The notes: a model not told the origin generated them from the letters alone. A stretch of DNA of 64,000 bases from Pseudomonas sp. TH31 (GCF_016650815.1 NZ_JAEKEZ010000005.1:7501-71500); one strand, 5' to 3'; counted from the stretch's first letter, positions 9,599-18,842 are shown. Translations and numbers: made by a program.

Positions 9599-10017
9599 GC
9601 GTAAGCAGGTCTGGCCCGCGAAGGCGTCCGGACGGGCAACACCTGAACCACGCCCCACGCCAATTCAAAGAACAGGAAAATCACCAATAGCGAACTGGCG
9701 CCGTGGGCCAGGGCATAAGCCTGCCAAGCCGCAAACAGGAACCGCCCCACCGCGTCATACCGACCGTAAATCTGCTGCGGATCACGAATCCGCAACACCG
9801 CCCACACGCACACAATCGACCCCAACAAATTCGCCATCAGCATGTGCATCGGCGCAAACGCCGGCAGCTCTCCAGGCAGATTCAAGCTCTGGCTCACACT
9901 CACCAACGCCCCATGCAACGCCGCAAAACTCCAAGGCGTGACAAACACCGCCGTCACGATCAAGTCATACCAGGCACTGCCACGCACCAACCGGCGATAT
10001 TGCGTTGAAGTCCACAT
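9595..10017 (-). CDS. Small four-helix inner-membrane protein, MerR-controlled
   Basis: 140-aa protein of unknown function with about four hydrophobic segments (YDLIVTAVFVTPWSFAALH, MLMANLLGSIVCVWAVL, FLFAAWQAYALAHGAS, LLVIFLFFELAWGVVQVL). The start at 10017 (MWTSTQ) is preceded by AAGG at a good distance; the longer frame to 10146 runs through the promoter region. It faces a MerR-type promoter with a perfect dyad, so it is very likely induced by the divergent MerR regulator. I do not recognise a more specific family. Confidence 0.75.
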   Translation of the reverse strand: MWTSTQYRRLVRGSAWYDLIVTAVFVTPWSFAALHGALVSVSQSLNLPGELPAFAPMHMLMANLLGSIVCVWAVLRIRDPQQIYGRYDAVGRFLFAAWQAYALAHGASSLLVIFLFFELAWGVVQVLPVRTPSRARPAYA

Positions 10018-10049
10018 CAGCCTTGCTCCATAAATTCGGGGAGCAACAA

Positions 10050-10080
10050 GGCTAAAGCCTGGAGTATGCTCCAGGGTCAA
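10050..10080 (-). promoter_or_regulatory. MerR-type promoter/operator
   Basis: On the minus strand a -35 TTGACC (10080-10075) is followed by a perfect dyad CCTGGAGCATACTCCAGG (10075-10058) and a -10-like TTTAGC/TTAGCC at 10056-10050. The 18-19 bp spacer filled by a palindrome is the hallmark of MerR-family operators. It drives the small membrane gene; the divergent regulator starts at about 10100. Confidence 0.75.
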
Positions 10081-10099
10081 GCCTTCTCGAGACGTCATG

Positions 10100-10465
10100 A
10101 TGCGCATCGGTGAATTAGCCCGGGCCAGCGCCGTCAGCCGCGACACACTGCGCTTCTACGAGCAACGCGGGTTGATCGCCGCGCAACGCAGCACCAACGG
10201 TTACCGCGATTACCCGGCGGACATGGTGCAACTGGTGCTGTACATCAAGACCGCTCAACGTCTGGGCTTTACCCTCGGTGAGATTGGCAACAGCGTCGCC
10301 GCGTTGTGGCAGTCGCCCGACCCGGACAGCGCCGTCACGCAATTACTGCACGACAAGCTCAAGCTGATCGAAACCCGCATGGCCGAACTCGGCGCTCTGC
10401 GCAATGAGTTGCAGCAACGGCTCGGTCAGCATTGTCCTTTGAGTCAGTATCCACTGAATCCGTAA
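10100..10465 (+). CDS. MerR-family transcriptional regulator
   Basis: 121-aa MerR regulator. It opens with the canonical MRIGELARASAVSRDTLRFY and EQRGLIAAQRSTNGYRDY (winged HTH, residues 1-70), then a coiled-coil dimerisation helix (LKLIETRMAELGALRNELQQ) and a short tail with one cysteine (QHCPLSQ). The lack of a metal-site CxxC pattern suggests a non-metal signal. It is divergent from a small membrane gene and 23 bp upstream of an SDR gene, which may be its second target. Confidence 0.85.
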   Translation: MRIGELARASAVSRDTLRFYEQRGLIAAQRSTNGYRDYPADMVQLVLYIKTAQRLGFTLGEIGNSVAALWQSPDPDSAVTQLLHDKLKLIETRMAELGALRNELQQRLGQHCPLSQYPLNP

Positions 10466-10488
10466 TCCACTTATCAAGGAAGCCACTC

Positions 10489-11177
10489 ATGTCCACGGCA
10501 AAAACCGCACTCATCATCGGCGCCTCCCGGGGCCTGGGCCTCGGGCTGGTGAAAACCCTGCTGGCCGACGGCTGGCAAGTCACCGCTACCGTGCGCAACC
10601 CGCAGAACGCCGAGGCGCTGCAAGCGCTGGGTAAGGTGCGGATCGAAAAGCTCGACATGGATGATCAGCAAGCCGTCATCGCCCTGAGCCAACAGCTCAA
10701 GGGTGAAGTGTTTGACCTGCTATTCGTGAATGCCGGCATCAAGGGCCCGGAAGTTCAGACGCCGGGGGTGGCGCGACGCTGGCCGAAGTCGGGCAACTGT
10801 TTTTCACCAACACCGTGGCGCCGATCAATCTGGCCCAGCGTTTCATCGGGCAGATCCGTGACGGCAGCGGCGTGTTGGCGTTCATGAGTTCCGGGCTGGG
10901 TAGCGTAACCGCGCCGGATGCACCGGAACTGGCGCTGTACAAGGCCAGCAAAGCGGCGCTGAACTCCATGACCAACACCTTCGTGACGCAATTGGGCGAG
11001 CAGAAACTCACTGTGTTGTCACTGCATCCGGGCTGGGTGAAGACTGAGATGGGCGGTGAAGGTGCAGACATCGATGTGGAAACCAGCATCCGCGGGGTGG
11101 TCGATCAGGTGAATGCGTATACCGGCAAGGGCGGGCATTATTTTGTGAACTACAAGGGTGAAACCATTCCCTGGTAA
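10489..11177 (+). pseudogene. Short-chain dehydrogenase (SDR), frameshifted
   Basis: NAD(P)-dependent SDR of about 230 aa. It has the nucleotide-binding motif LIIGASRGLGLGL at residues 7-19, LFVNAGIKGPE at ~78-88, and after the break the catalytic Tyr-Lys in ALYKASKAALNSM and HPGWVKTEMGG. The first frame (10489 onward) loses homology after QTPG; adding one G to the G5 run at 10764-10768 restores ATLAEVGQLFFTNTVAPINL and a full-length enzyme. The start has AAGGA upstream. It may belong to the MerR unit. The defect is probably a homopolymer undercall. Confidence 0.8.
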
Positions 11178-11189
11178 CAACGCCCTCCC

Positions 11190-11475
11190 CCTGTAGAAGC
11201 TGCCGTAGGCTCGGGCCGCGTTCGGACGATCTTTTGATCTTGATTTTCAGCAATCCAGAAAAAGTCCAAGATCAAAAGATCGTCCGAACGCGGCCTGAGC
11301 CTACGGCAGCTCCTACGCGGATCGGCGTTGAGCCTGATATTGCGACCCTGCACAAAACCTGTAGGAGCTGGCGAAGCCTGCGATCTGTTGATCTTGCTTT
11401 TGTCGTCCGGAAAGATCGCAGTTTGCAAGATCAAAAGATCGTCCGAACGCGGCCCGAGCCTACGGGGGAGTTGTG
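11190..11475. repeat. Long palindrome and extra REP half
   Basis: Two arms of about 48 bp (11190-11241 and 11269-11317) containing GATCGTCCGAACGCGGCC and GAGCCTACGGCAGCTCCTAC in inverted order, separated by ~27 bp. A third, + oriented partial copy lies at 11427-11470 and a short TGTAGGAGCTGGCGAAGCC unit at 11361. This is a REP-type cluster with a potential very long hairpin; no gene is seen between the SDR stop and 11616. Confidence 0.8.
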
Positions 11476-11615
11476 TTGTCCTGTCGGACGAAGCTTGCCC
11501 GCGACGCCGTTTTGTTTGAAACTTCGCACCTCGCCCCGCGGCGACCCTGGATCAGCAGACAGGGTAATCACTGAGCTGGCTAACCTGAACCCCACTTTCA
11601 GAGGAGCCGGCCAAC

Positions 11616-12974
11616 ATGCCTGCGACCCGTACCTGGTTAAAAAATCCCCTCGCGATCTTCACTGCCAATGGCCTCGATGCCCGTGGCGGCCTGGTCCTGC
11701 AAGCCGGTTTGATCGTTGAAGTGCTCGCCACTGGCCAGCAACCGTCCGCGCCCTGTGGACAAGTCTTCGATGCCCGCGAGCATGTGATCCTGCCGGGCCT
11801 GATCAACACCCATCACCATTTTTATCAAACCCTGACCCGTGCCTGGGCGCCGGTGGTCAATCAGCCGTTGTTCCCGTGGCTGAAAACCCTGTACCCGGTC
11901 TGGGCCCGCCTCACCCCTGAAAAACTCGCCCTGGCCAGCAAAGTTGCGTTGGCCGAGTTGCTGCTGTCTGGCTGCACCACCGCGGCTGATCACCATTACC
12001 TGTTCCCGCAAGGCCTGGAAAACGCGATCGACGTGCAGGTCGAAAGCGTTCGCGAACTCGGCATGCGCGCCATGCTCACACGCGGATCCATGAGCCTCGG
12101 TGAAAAGGACGGTGGCCTGCCACCGCAGCAAACCGTGCAGGAAGGCGAAGTGATTCTCGCCGACAGCCAGCGCTTGATTGGCGAGTACCACGAGCGTGGC
12201 GACGGTGCACAAATCCAGATCGCCCTCGCACCCTGCTCGCCGTTTTCGGTGACCCCGCAAATCATGTCCGCCAGCGCTGAACTGGCGAACAAACTCGACG
12301 TGCGCCTGCACACTCACCTGGCCGAAACCCTCGACGAAGAAGACTTCTGCCTGCAACGCTTCGGCTTGCGCACCGTCGATTACCTGGACAGCGTCGGCTG
12401 GCTCGGTCCACGCACCTGGCTGGCTCACGGCATCCATTTCAACCCGGACGAAATCACCCGCCTCGGCGCGGCCGGCACCGGTATCTGCCATTGCCCGAGT
12501 TCGAACATGCGCCTGGCGTCCGGCATCTGCCCGACGCTGGACCTGACCGCTGCGGGCGCGTTACTGGGCCTGGGGGTGGATGGCTCGGCGTCCAACGATG
12601 CGTCGAACATGATGCTCGAAACCCGTCAGGCGCTGTACCTCCAGCGGCTGCGTTACGGCGCCGAGAAGATCACTCCGCAATTGGTCCTGGGCTGGGCGAC
12701 CAAGGGTTCGGCGAGTTTGCTGGGGCGTACCGATATCGGTGAGCTGGCGGTGGGCAAGCAGGCCGATCTGGCGCTGTTCAAACTCGATGAGCTGCGCTTC
12801 TCCGGCAGCCATGATCCGGTGTCGGCGTTGCTGCTGTGCGGTGCGGACCGGGCGGACAGGGTGATGGTTGGCGGCAAGTGGCGAGTGATTGATGGGCAGG
12901 TTGAAGGGCTGGATCTGAAGGGGTTGATTGCCGATCACAGCCAGGCGGCTCGGCAGTTGATTGCGGGCACCTAA
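11616..12974 (+). CDS. 8-oxoguanine deaminase
   Basis: 452-aa amidohydrolase (cog0402 type) that hydrolytically removes the amino group of 8-oxoguanine to give urate, feeding purine catabolism. Metal ligands are visible: NTHHHFYQ at ~63-70, LHTHLAETLDEEDF, HGIHFNPDE and GLGVDGSASNDASNM. The segment CHCPSSNMRLASGICPT is typical of this enzyme family. AGAGGAG lies upstream of the ATG. It matches P. aeruginosa PA0142 in type and neighbourhood; guanine, cytosine or chlorohydrolase activity is a less likely alternative. The nucleoside ABC transporter 2 kb upstream probably supplies substrate. Confidence 0.85.
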   Translation: MPATRTWLKNPLAIFTANGLDARGGLVLQAGLIVEVLATGQQPSAPCGQVFDAREHVILPGLINTHHHFYQTLTRAWAPVVNQPLFPWLKTLYPVWARLTPEKLALASKVALAELLLSGCTTAADHHYLFPQGLENAIDVQVESVRELGMRAMLTRGSMSLGEKDGGLPPQQTVQEGEVILADSQRLIGEYHERGDGAQIQIALAPCSPFSVTPQIMSASAELANKLDVRLHTHLAETLDEEDFCLQRFGLRTVDYLDSVGWLGPRTWLAHGIHFNPDEITRLGAAGTGICHCPSSNMRLASGICPTLDLTAAGALLGLGVDGSASNDASNMMLETRQALYLQRLRYGAEKITPQLVLGWATKGSASLLGRTDIGELAVGKQADLALFKLDELRFSGSHDPVSALLLCGADRADRVMVGGKWRVIDGQVEGLDLKGLIADHSQAARQLIAGT

Positions 12975-12989
12975 GTCGATCGCGATCTA

Positions 12990-13083
12990 ATGTGGGAGCG
13001 GGCTTGCTCGCGAAGACGGAGTGTCAGTCGATAAAGATGTTGGCTGATACACCGCTTTCGCGAGCAAGCCCGCTCCCACATTG
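12990..13083. repeat. REP pair (REPIN-like)
   Basis: Inverted arms TGTGGGAGCGGGCTTGCTCG (12991 on) and CGCGAGCAAGCCCGCTCCCA (ending about 13080) separated by ~42 bp. This is the commonest REP doublet of fluorescent pseudomonads, lying between two convergent genes. Confidence 0.9.
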
Positions 13084-13097
13084 GTTTTGTGGTGTAT

Positions 13098-13865
13098 TCA
13101 GAGGCCAAGCAGCGACAACATGATGAATGTTGCAAACAATACAAAGTGCGTCATGCCTTCAATGGCATTGGTTTCGCCATCGTTGAGGTTGATCGCACTG
13201 ACGAGCAACGTCAGGAAGACCATCACCGTCTGCACCGGGGTCATCGCCATATGAAATGGCTGGCCGGTGTAGAGCGCCATCGCTTCCATCACCGGCACCG
13301 TCAGGATCACCGTCGACAGCGAAGCGCCCATGGCGATGTTGACCACTGACTGCATGCGGTTGGCCAGTGCCGCGCGCAATGCGGTCAAAATCTCCGGCGC
13401 GGCGGAAATCGCCGCCACCAGAATCGCCGTGATCACCGGCGGTGCGCCCGTGCCTTCCAGCCCCAGGTCGAGGGTCTTGGACATCACTTCGGCCAAGGCA
13501 CCAATCACCACCACGCCAAACACCAGCATACCGACGCTTAGCGCCACGTTGACCGGCTCAGGCTCGTCTTCCGGGACTTTCTTGCGGCGTTTTTCCGGGT
13601 AGCTGTAGCTGAAGAAATAACTGTGCGGCCCGACCTGCATGCGCAAGAACAAGGTGTAGAGCACGATCATCGCGCCGATGGTGAACGCCGAATACACCTT
13701 CCAGTTGGCCTCGGGGATGAACTCCGGCACCACCATGGAGACGCCCATCGCAGTGAGGATCATCACGCTGTAGCTGCGCGCCGAGTCGTCGTTGTAGGAC
13801 TGTTCGCCATGCTTGATCCCGCCCATCAGCGCGGCGAGGCCGAGGATGCCGTTGATGTCGAGCAT
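13098..13865 (-). pseudogene. chaA: Ca2+/H+ (cation/proton) antiporter, 5'-truncated
   Basis: C-terminal 255 residues of a ChaA-type cation/proton exchanger, an inner-membrane protein of ~360 aa. Visible parts are MLDINGILGLAALMGGIKHG, VPEFIPEANWKVYSAF, a long charged loop, and the second exchanger repeat with AAISAAPEILTALRAALANR and ASLSTVILTVPVMEAMAL. In the family an internal Met stands where this frame now begins, after ~105 residues that include the first exchanger motif (with VEVVILAIM-type sequence, from memory). Immediately upstream on the minus strand there is an in-frame TAG and AT-rich foreign DNA. The gene is therefore cut by the mobile element to its right, and the 5' part is not in this window. 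A functional product is unlikely. Confidence 0.8.
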
Positions 13866-13882
13866 AAGTGTTTTCTAGACAC

Positions 13883-13915
13883 ATTAATGGGTATACCAAA
13901 TCTATACTCATTAAT
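13883..13915. repeat. Inverted repeat at element boundary, candidate attachment site
   Basis: ATTAATGGGTATA (13883-13895) and TATACTCATTAAT (13903-13915) are 13-bp inverted arms with one mismatch and a 7-bp spacer. They start 17 bp from the point where chaA is broken. Two inverted 13-mers around a 7-bp spacer is the architecture of a tyrosine-recombinase core site. The three recombinase genes begin about 100 bp to the right. No second copy was found in the window. Confidence 0.55.
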
Positions 13916-14010
13916 ATCAATGGGTTACGAGCCTTTTTTGACACTGAAAATTTGACACCGTCAAACGAGCGGCTAGATTTTAAGGAGACCTTCGCCAATG
14001 GCCAAATCCC

Positions 14011-16107
14011 ATGCTCAGTTACGAAATCACCGATGACACCCTGTATTTCAGTTGGTCAGACGACGAGACGATCCACGGGTTTCGCTGTTCTACCTTGGCT
14101 GTTCCCTCTTGTTTTGACAGAGCCGCGCTCATTCAAATGGCTGAGGGAATCAAAAGCTTGTGCCTGAGTAATGCTAAGACCAGCTATAGAGGCCACTTTA
14201 GGTCTGCAAGAAACATTTTCAGCCAGGTTAAAAGGGATTCCCAACCGTTTCCGCCAGAACCGGAAAACTGGGACAACTTTGTCTTATCGCATTACGGTAA
14301 TTTCCTTACAGATTCCCGGCGGAAATACAAAACGAGAATTGACCATTGGTCAGGGATTGCTTTTCTCTACAAGAAGCTGCAATGCAGCGGATTTATTCCG
14401 TCAGATGTATATATCCCTAATGAAAAGCTTTCCTCTAATGCGACATCAGATAGTAACAATGGCAACCCCCTTGGCCATCAACGTGAAAAGCCCTCCATAC
14501 CAAAGGACATCAAATGTTTGCTACCAAAAAAATATCTAATCGAAGATGGCTTAAGCCTAAATGATGACGCGTATCTTCTGAATCTCAAAAAGACCCTAGA
14601 CCTTCGAGCAGGCACAGTTATTGATTGCTGCGTCGACTACTGGGAAAAAATGCTTCGGTGCCATGAGAAAGGTAGAGTTATTATTGAGAGCATTTCAATT
14701 GAAGAAATTGAAGATGTGTTGTCGTCAGGCTGCTTCCGCAAAAATGGCAAACATATTGCAGATCCTTCTACGGAAGACGGAATGCGCTGGTTTCTCGCTG
14801 CAGCACACTATTACTTAAATTTTACCGACGAGCTTCCAACCTTAACCTACAAAGAGCTTGAAAAAATACCATTTTTTTACGGCGTTATACAAAACTCACA
14901 CACCAGACCGAAAATAACTTCTGGTATATGGAGGGTCGCCCAAGATGATGGAATTGAAAACAACCAGGTAAATGAAACATTTAATCGCCTACTGGGAAAC
15001 CTCTCACCTAGAGATTGCGCGGTTGCTTGCGCAATCATCATCACTGAAAACCCAACGTTCAATCCAACTGCTCTGGGCAATGTCAAGCTTTACACACAAA
15101 ATGGAAAGTTTTATCTCCGAGGAAATTCTGATACAAAACGCATTACACTAAGCGTGAGCAAGCCGCGCGGTAGAGAGCGTAAAGTTTCGGTTCTTCCATC
15201 CCTCAGTAAACGAATTGTCCAAGATGTGATTCGGTGTACAAGAAATGTCAGGAAGCGACTTCTTGATAAAAAGAAAAGCGGCTGCCGGAAACTCTTCCTA
15301 ATTTCAACTCGCAACCAAGTAGGGTCTAACCCCGACTTTACTAAATCGCTCTCTACCAATCCAGGACTTTCTCTGTACGACATTTACACATCGCAGCTAA
15401 AAAATGTCGGCATAACTCCACCCATGGTTAACCTGTATCGACTTAGATGCACCCAAGGAATACTAGAATTTTTGCGAACAGGAAGTCTTCAGGCAGTAGC
15501 AGATCTACTAGGAAATTCCGTTCAAGTTGTTGAGGCCAAATACATTCCTAAATGGATGGTTCACCGCTGGAATACTAGACTGTTAAGAGTCCTACATCAA
15601 AAATTAATTCTAGTTTCCACAGAGGGCAGCCCATGGCAACAGGACGCTTCTGATTTTGAAACAAGAGAAGATCTCGAGAACTTTATTCGAAAAGTACTCC
15701 AGGGCCTAAACAGGGGTGACGCTTTGAGCGAGGCCATCCGCTCTCGACTGGGGCATTACGCTGCTGATCCAAGCTCGCTTATTCAGATGTTCGTAGAAAG
15801 TGAAATATTGTTTCAGTTATGTCCAAAAAGCCTCGCAGCGATTTATGCGTATGCAGACGTGATTGAAAAAATGCCACGCGAGGAAACAATGAAAATTGAT
15901 CCCGGAACAGATCTCCCGCTCTGGGTCTATGTAATCCTAAAAAAACTTTTTACCCAAACCGCTAATCTGGACTTCAATACCGCCTCGAACGCAGAAATCG
16001 CAATCGCGGACAGGATTGGAGGCGATTCATTGAGTTTATTAAAGAAAGCACACGCTGAAGCACAAAACCTAGCCAAGAAATTCCAGCCATTAATTGAGGC
16101 TTTATAA
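14011..16107 (+). CDS. Tyrosine-recombinase-like protein, first of operon
   Basis: 698-aa protein with a C-terminal integrase-like fold at about residues 330-520. The segment LYRLRCTQGILEFL, then LQAVADLLGNS and EAKYIPKW, follows the HxLRHT..LGHS..Y layout, keeping the second Arg and the Tyr. The HxxR histidine and the LGHS histidine are replaced (Asn in LGNS), and no clear box-I GLR motif is visible near ACAIIITENPT, so catalysis may be lost. An AAGGAG sits ~24 nt before the ATG and better fits a 12-codon frame at 13998, suggesting leader coupling. The gene is AT-rich relative to the flanking core. It is the first gene of a tight recombinase operon next to the broken chaA. Confidence 0.65.
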   Translation: MLSYEITDDTLYFSWSDDETIHGFRCSTLAVPSCFDRAALIQMAEGIKSLCLSNAKTSYRGHFRSARNIFSQVKRDSQPFPPEPENWDNFVLSHYGNFLTDSRRKYKTRIDHWSGIAFLYKKLQCSGFIPSDVYIPNEKLSSNATSDSNNGNPLGHQREKPSIPKDIKCLLPKKYLIEDGLSLNDDAYLLNLKKTLDLRAGTVIDCCVDYWEKMLRCHEKGRVIIESISIEEIEDVLSSGCFRKNGKHIADPSTEDGMRWFLAAAHYYLNFTDELPTLTYKELEKIPFFYGVIQNSHTRPKITSGIWRVAQDDGIENNQVNETFNRLLGNLSPRDCAVACAIIITENPTFNPTALGNVKLYTQNGKFYLRGNSDTKRITLSVSKPRGRERKVSVLPSLSKRIVQDVIRCTRNVRKRLLDKKKSGCRKLFLISTRNQVGSNPDFTKSLSTNPGLSLYDIYTSQLKNVGITPPMVNLYRLRCTQGILEFLRTGSLQAVADLLGNSVQVVEAKYIPKWMVHRWNTRLLRVLHQKLILVSTEGSPWQQDASDFETREDLENFIRKVLQGLNRGDALSEAIRSRLGHYAADPSSLIQMFVESEILFQLCPKSLAAIYAYADVIEKMPREETMKIDPGTDLPLWVYVILKKLFTQTANLDFNTASNAEIAIADRIGGDSLSLLKKAHAEAQNLAKKFQPLIEAL

Positions 16108-16132
16108 TGAACCCACTGATGGTAACTTCTGC

Positions 16133-18313
16133 ATGAATGATCTCCAAGCAGATTTAAACGAAGCACGCATCCGAGCCATGATCAATCAGGCCGAATCAAA
16201 AAGTAGATTGAACAAACGTGATTTTACGTATAAGGCTGACTGGTTGGTGTCGGGTGAAATAGGCAGTGATAAATGGGCAGTCCGCTTTCCAAATATTAAT
16301 GAACCTACCTTTATTGACTTTAATCGTCTAATGCCGGACGGGAGCAACTTAACCGACGAAAGTAATCAGCGGCTTTTGACGACACTACAAAAGTGGCTCT
16401 ACCACTGTCGAATGGGTACTCTGACCGGCAAACTCATCACTCCAGGTCGCTGGATGAATTACCTCCAATTCTCGTTCAACCTGGCATCTTGGATAAAGCT
16501 ACACCGATTCATTTATAAGCCTGAAGCAAATGGATTTATGCTGCTTGATACTGATGCTTGTGAAGCGATAGCTGATGAGCTGAGTACAGGTGGCTGGAAT
16601 TCGGCACTGCTACTCAAAGAAAGATTCATTACACATCTTTTTCAAGTGATTGAGACGCAGTATACCCTTGAAGCAATCCTAGACAATTTAGACGAACTTG
16701 ATGAGCAATTCAAGTCATCAGCTATTCGCTACTTTCAGGATAATAATTTGTACGTAGGTATCGCACAAGACAGTAATTACACGAAAGGAATGCTTTCTCG
16801 AGAATATATTGCAGAAGTCTTGGGAAAAGCACCTACAGCACTTCACGCGCCGAGCTTCAGATTATTTATTAGGCAGTTCGAGCCAAAACTCACAAACGCA
16901 GATGTTTTGCAGGTCGGCACGCGCAAAAACCTTCATTACACCCAAAATACCAAATCGATAGAGGAAGCAGCCGATACCAGCTTGAGCGTTAAACACTTCA
17001 AAGATCAGCTTTACTTTATGAAGTTGTTTTTTAACGGGCATAGCAAATTGCCTGATCACATCCCAAAAATAGATATCGATATTGAATCTTTGGTCAAAGA
17101 ATATGCGACCAACCTCAAAAGTCCGGGACACACTAATTTAATCCCGCTCACCATTGGACTGGACACGCTAAATGAAGCAGCGAAGTGGGTAACGGTATAC
17201 GGCGAGGCAGTTGTAAACTCCTTGATTTTTTACATCGAGAAATTCAGAGAAATCGACGAAAACTATTCACTTTCCAAACAATCCGTGAAGAAGCAAGAGC
17301 TTTTTGAAGAAACTAAACATCTATGGATGACTAAAGATATAGAGGGATTGCCGGCCAAGCGCTTAGATGAAGCGTTAAACATTACCAAACTGCAAACCAA
17401 AAAGAAAAAAAATTTCCCAACTGGCGAAACGCACTATAAAGTTGTTATGGAAAGTTTTTTTGGCGCCTGCGCACTAGTCATCGGTATGCTTAAGCCAATT
17501 CGCAACAAGGAAATAAGCCATCTCGATCGGGCGTGCCTATGGCTTGATAATCCTGGCGGCGGAGCATTCTTGGAACATGAGGTCGGGAAAGCGGGCCAGA
17601 TAGGAATTAACCCAGATATCATACGCCCGATACCATCACTGACTGCCCGAGCCATTCAACTCCTTCAAGTTCTTGGTGTTGGACTCTCTAAAATTTACAA
17701 TGATGAACGGCCTCACGCCGAGAAATTGTTTTATATACCCGGCCGGGGTTTCAAGCTCCCGCCACCGAAATGCAATATGTGGAAAGTAAACTTATGCTTG
17801 AATAGCTTTTGCGAGATTATTAACACGCCAATAGACAAAAAAGGTCGCCGTTGGTATATCCGCGTGCACGAAATGCGAAAGTTCTTTCTCCTGATAACTC
17901 ACCGCCACTACGGGGACGGGTCTAAAGAGTTGCTTAGATATTTAGCAGGGCACGCTGACCGGAGGAACATTGATGACTATACTGCTTATGACATATCCGA
18001 TGCCGAAGCGATACGGTACGAATCCGAGTGTATCGACGACAAGCTTATTGCTTTAGAACTGGGAATATTAGCAAAAGAAGATAATGATGGGCTAGTCGCT
18101 CTCCACGCCGAGGCACTTAAGCACTTCGATGCAACGAGCATATCAACCATAAGCAAAAGCGAATTCATGAAATATCTAGACAAAGTGGGATATCGCTCCG
18201 ACTTTGATATGAAAACTTATTCAATCAGGCTGGAAAATTACGACGCTGATGTCTATGCCATCGATTTTGCTATTAAACTAGGCGAAAGAAAAGATGAGAA
18301 ATACGACAAATGA
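16133..18313 (+). CDS. Tyrosine recombinase, second of operon
   Basis: 726-aa site-specific recombinase. The catalytic set appears complete: box-I Arg in PIRNKEISHLDRA (~455), HEMRKFF giving His-x-x-Arg (~579), LAGHADRRN His (~606) and Tyr in DDYTAYD (~617). A large N-terminal region (1-430) probably binds DNA. I take ATG 16133; the open frame reaches back to a TTG at 16094, overlapping the upstream gene. It is AT-rich and begins 25 nt after the first recombinase. It is likely the main strand-cleaving enzyme, or acts in a complex with the other two, as in Tn554-like and recombinase-in-trio elements. Confidence 0.75.
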   Translation: MNDLQADLNEARIRAMINQAESKSRLNKRDFTYKADWLVSGEIGSDKWAVRFPNINEPTFIDFNRLMPDGSNLTDESNQRLLTTLQKWLYHCRMGTLTGKLITPGRWMNYLQFSFNLASWIKLHRFIYKPEANGFMLLDTDACEAIADELSTGGWNSALLLKERFITHLFQVIETQYTLEAILDNLDELDEQFKSSAIRYFQDNNLYVGIAQDSNYTKGMLSREYIAEVLGKAPTALHAPSFRLFIRQFEPKLTNADVLQVGTRKNLHYTQNTKSIEEAADTSLSVKHFKDQLYFMKLFFNGHSKLPDHIPKIDIDIESLVKEYATNLKSPGHTNLIPLTIGLDTLNEAAKWVTVYGEAVVNSLIFYIEKFREIDENYSLSKQSVKKQELFEETKHLWMTKDIEGLPAKRLDEALNITKLQTKKKKNFPTGETHYKVVMESFFGACALVIGMLKPIRNKEISHLDRACLWLDNPGGGAFLEHEVGKAGQIGINPDIIRPIPSLTARAIQLLQVLGVGLSKIYNDERPHAEKLFYIPGRGFKLPPPKCNMWKVNLCLNSFCEIINTPIDKKGRRWYIRVHEMRKFFLLITHRHYGDGSKELLRYLAGHADRRNIDDYTAYDISDAEAIRYESECIDDKLIALELGILAKEDNDGLVALHAEALKHFDATSISTISKSEFMKYLDKVGYRSDFDMKTYSIRLENYDADVYAIDFAIKLGERKDEKYDK

Positions 18314-18842
18314 TAATTTTAGACTTCGTCTAAAGTGGTTAGCAGAGATCACCGAGAGAAAAATTAATCCATCTAAACTGGAAATAAATGCGCTAAGTAC
18401 AATGCGTCTTTTTTGTGGCCTGAGGGTATCAAAATGGTTCGATAAAATTTCGTTAAACTCATTAAAGAGCGCTGCTTTAGAACTTAGCGAGCAGCAACGT
18501 GGACTGGATCTCTGGATTGATCTCAAGTCCATGAGGGCAGCAGCTTTCGCTTTGCATGTTCCCAACGCCGCTACACCGCCAACCGCCCCTATGCCTTCCG
18601 CTGAAGACCAGGCAAAAAGCGCCTTACTAGATGCGCACATAAGCTCTATGGCTTATTTTGAACTTTACAAATTTATGTCGCTTCTCGTCCAGCAAAACTC
18701 AAATAATGCAAGCGAAATATTGGCAAGTATTGATATAAAAATTCAGACCTCAAAGGCAAAACATTATTCTTTTCTAATACACCACAACAACTTTACCGCA
18801 TCCAGCCTTACTGTGATCAAAGGAGGAAAAGACGGTGGGTAA
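18294..18842 (+). CDS. Unknown protein within recombinase operon
   Basis: 182-aa protein with no recognisable domain. It has a basic N-terminus (NFRLRLKWLAEITERKINPS), a Pro/Ala-rich middle (AATPPTAPMPSAEDQ) and a mostly helical remainder. Its start overlaps the second recombinase by 20 nt and its end overlaps the third by 8 nt, so it is translated as part of the set. In position it recalls small accessory proteins of multi-recombinase elements (TnpC of Tn554, GmtX of gamma-mobile-trio islands), but no sequence similarity can be claimed. Confidence 0.65.
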   Translation: MRNTTNDNFRLRLKWLAEITERKINPSKLEINALSTMRLFCGLRVSKWFDKISLNSLKSAALELSEQQRGLDLWIDLKSMRAAAFALHVPNAATPPTAPMPSAEDQAKSALLDAHISSMAYFELYKFMSLLVQQNSNNASEILASIDIKIQTSKAKHYSFLIHHNNFTASSLTVIKGGKDGG

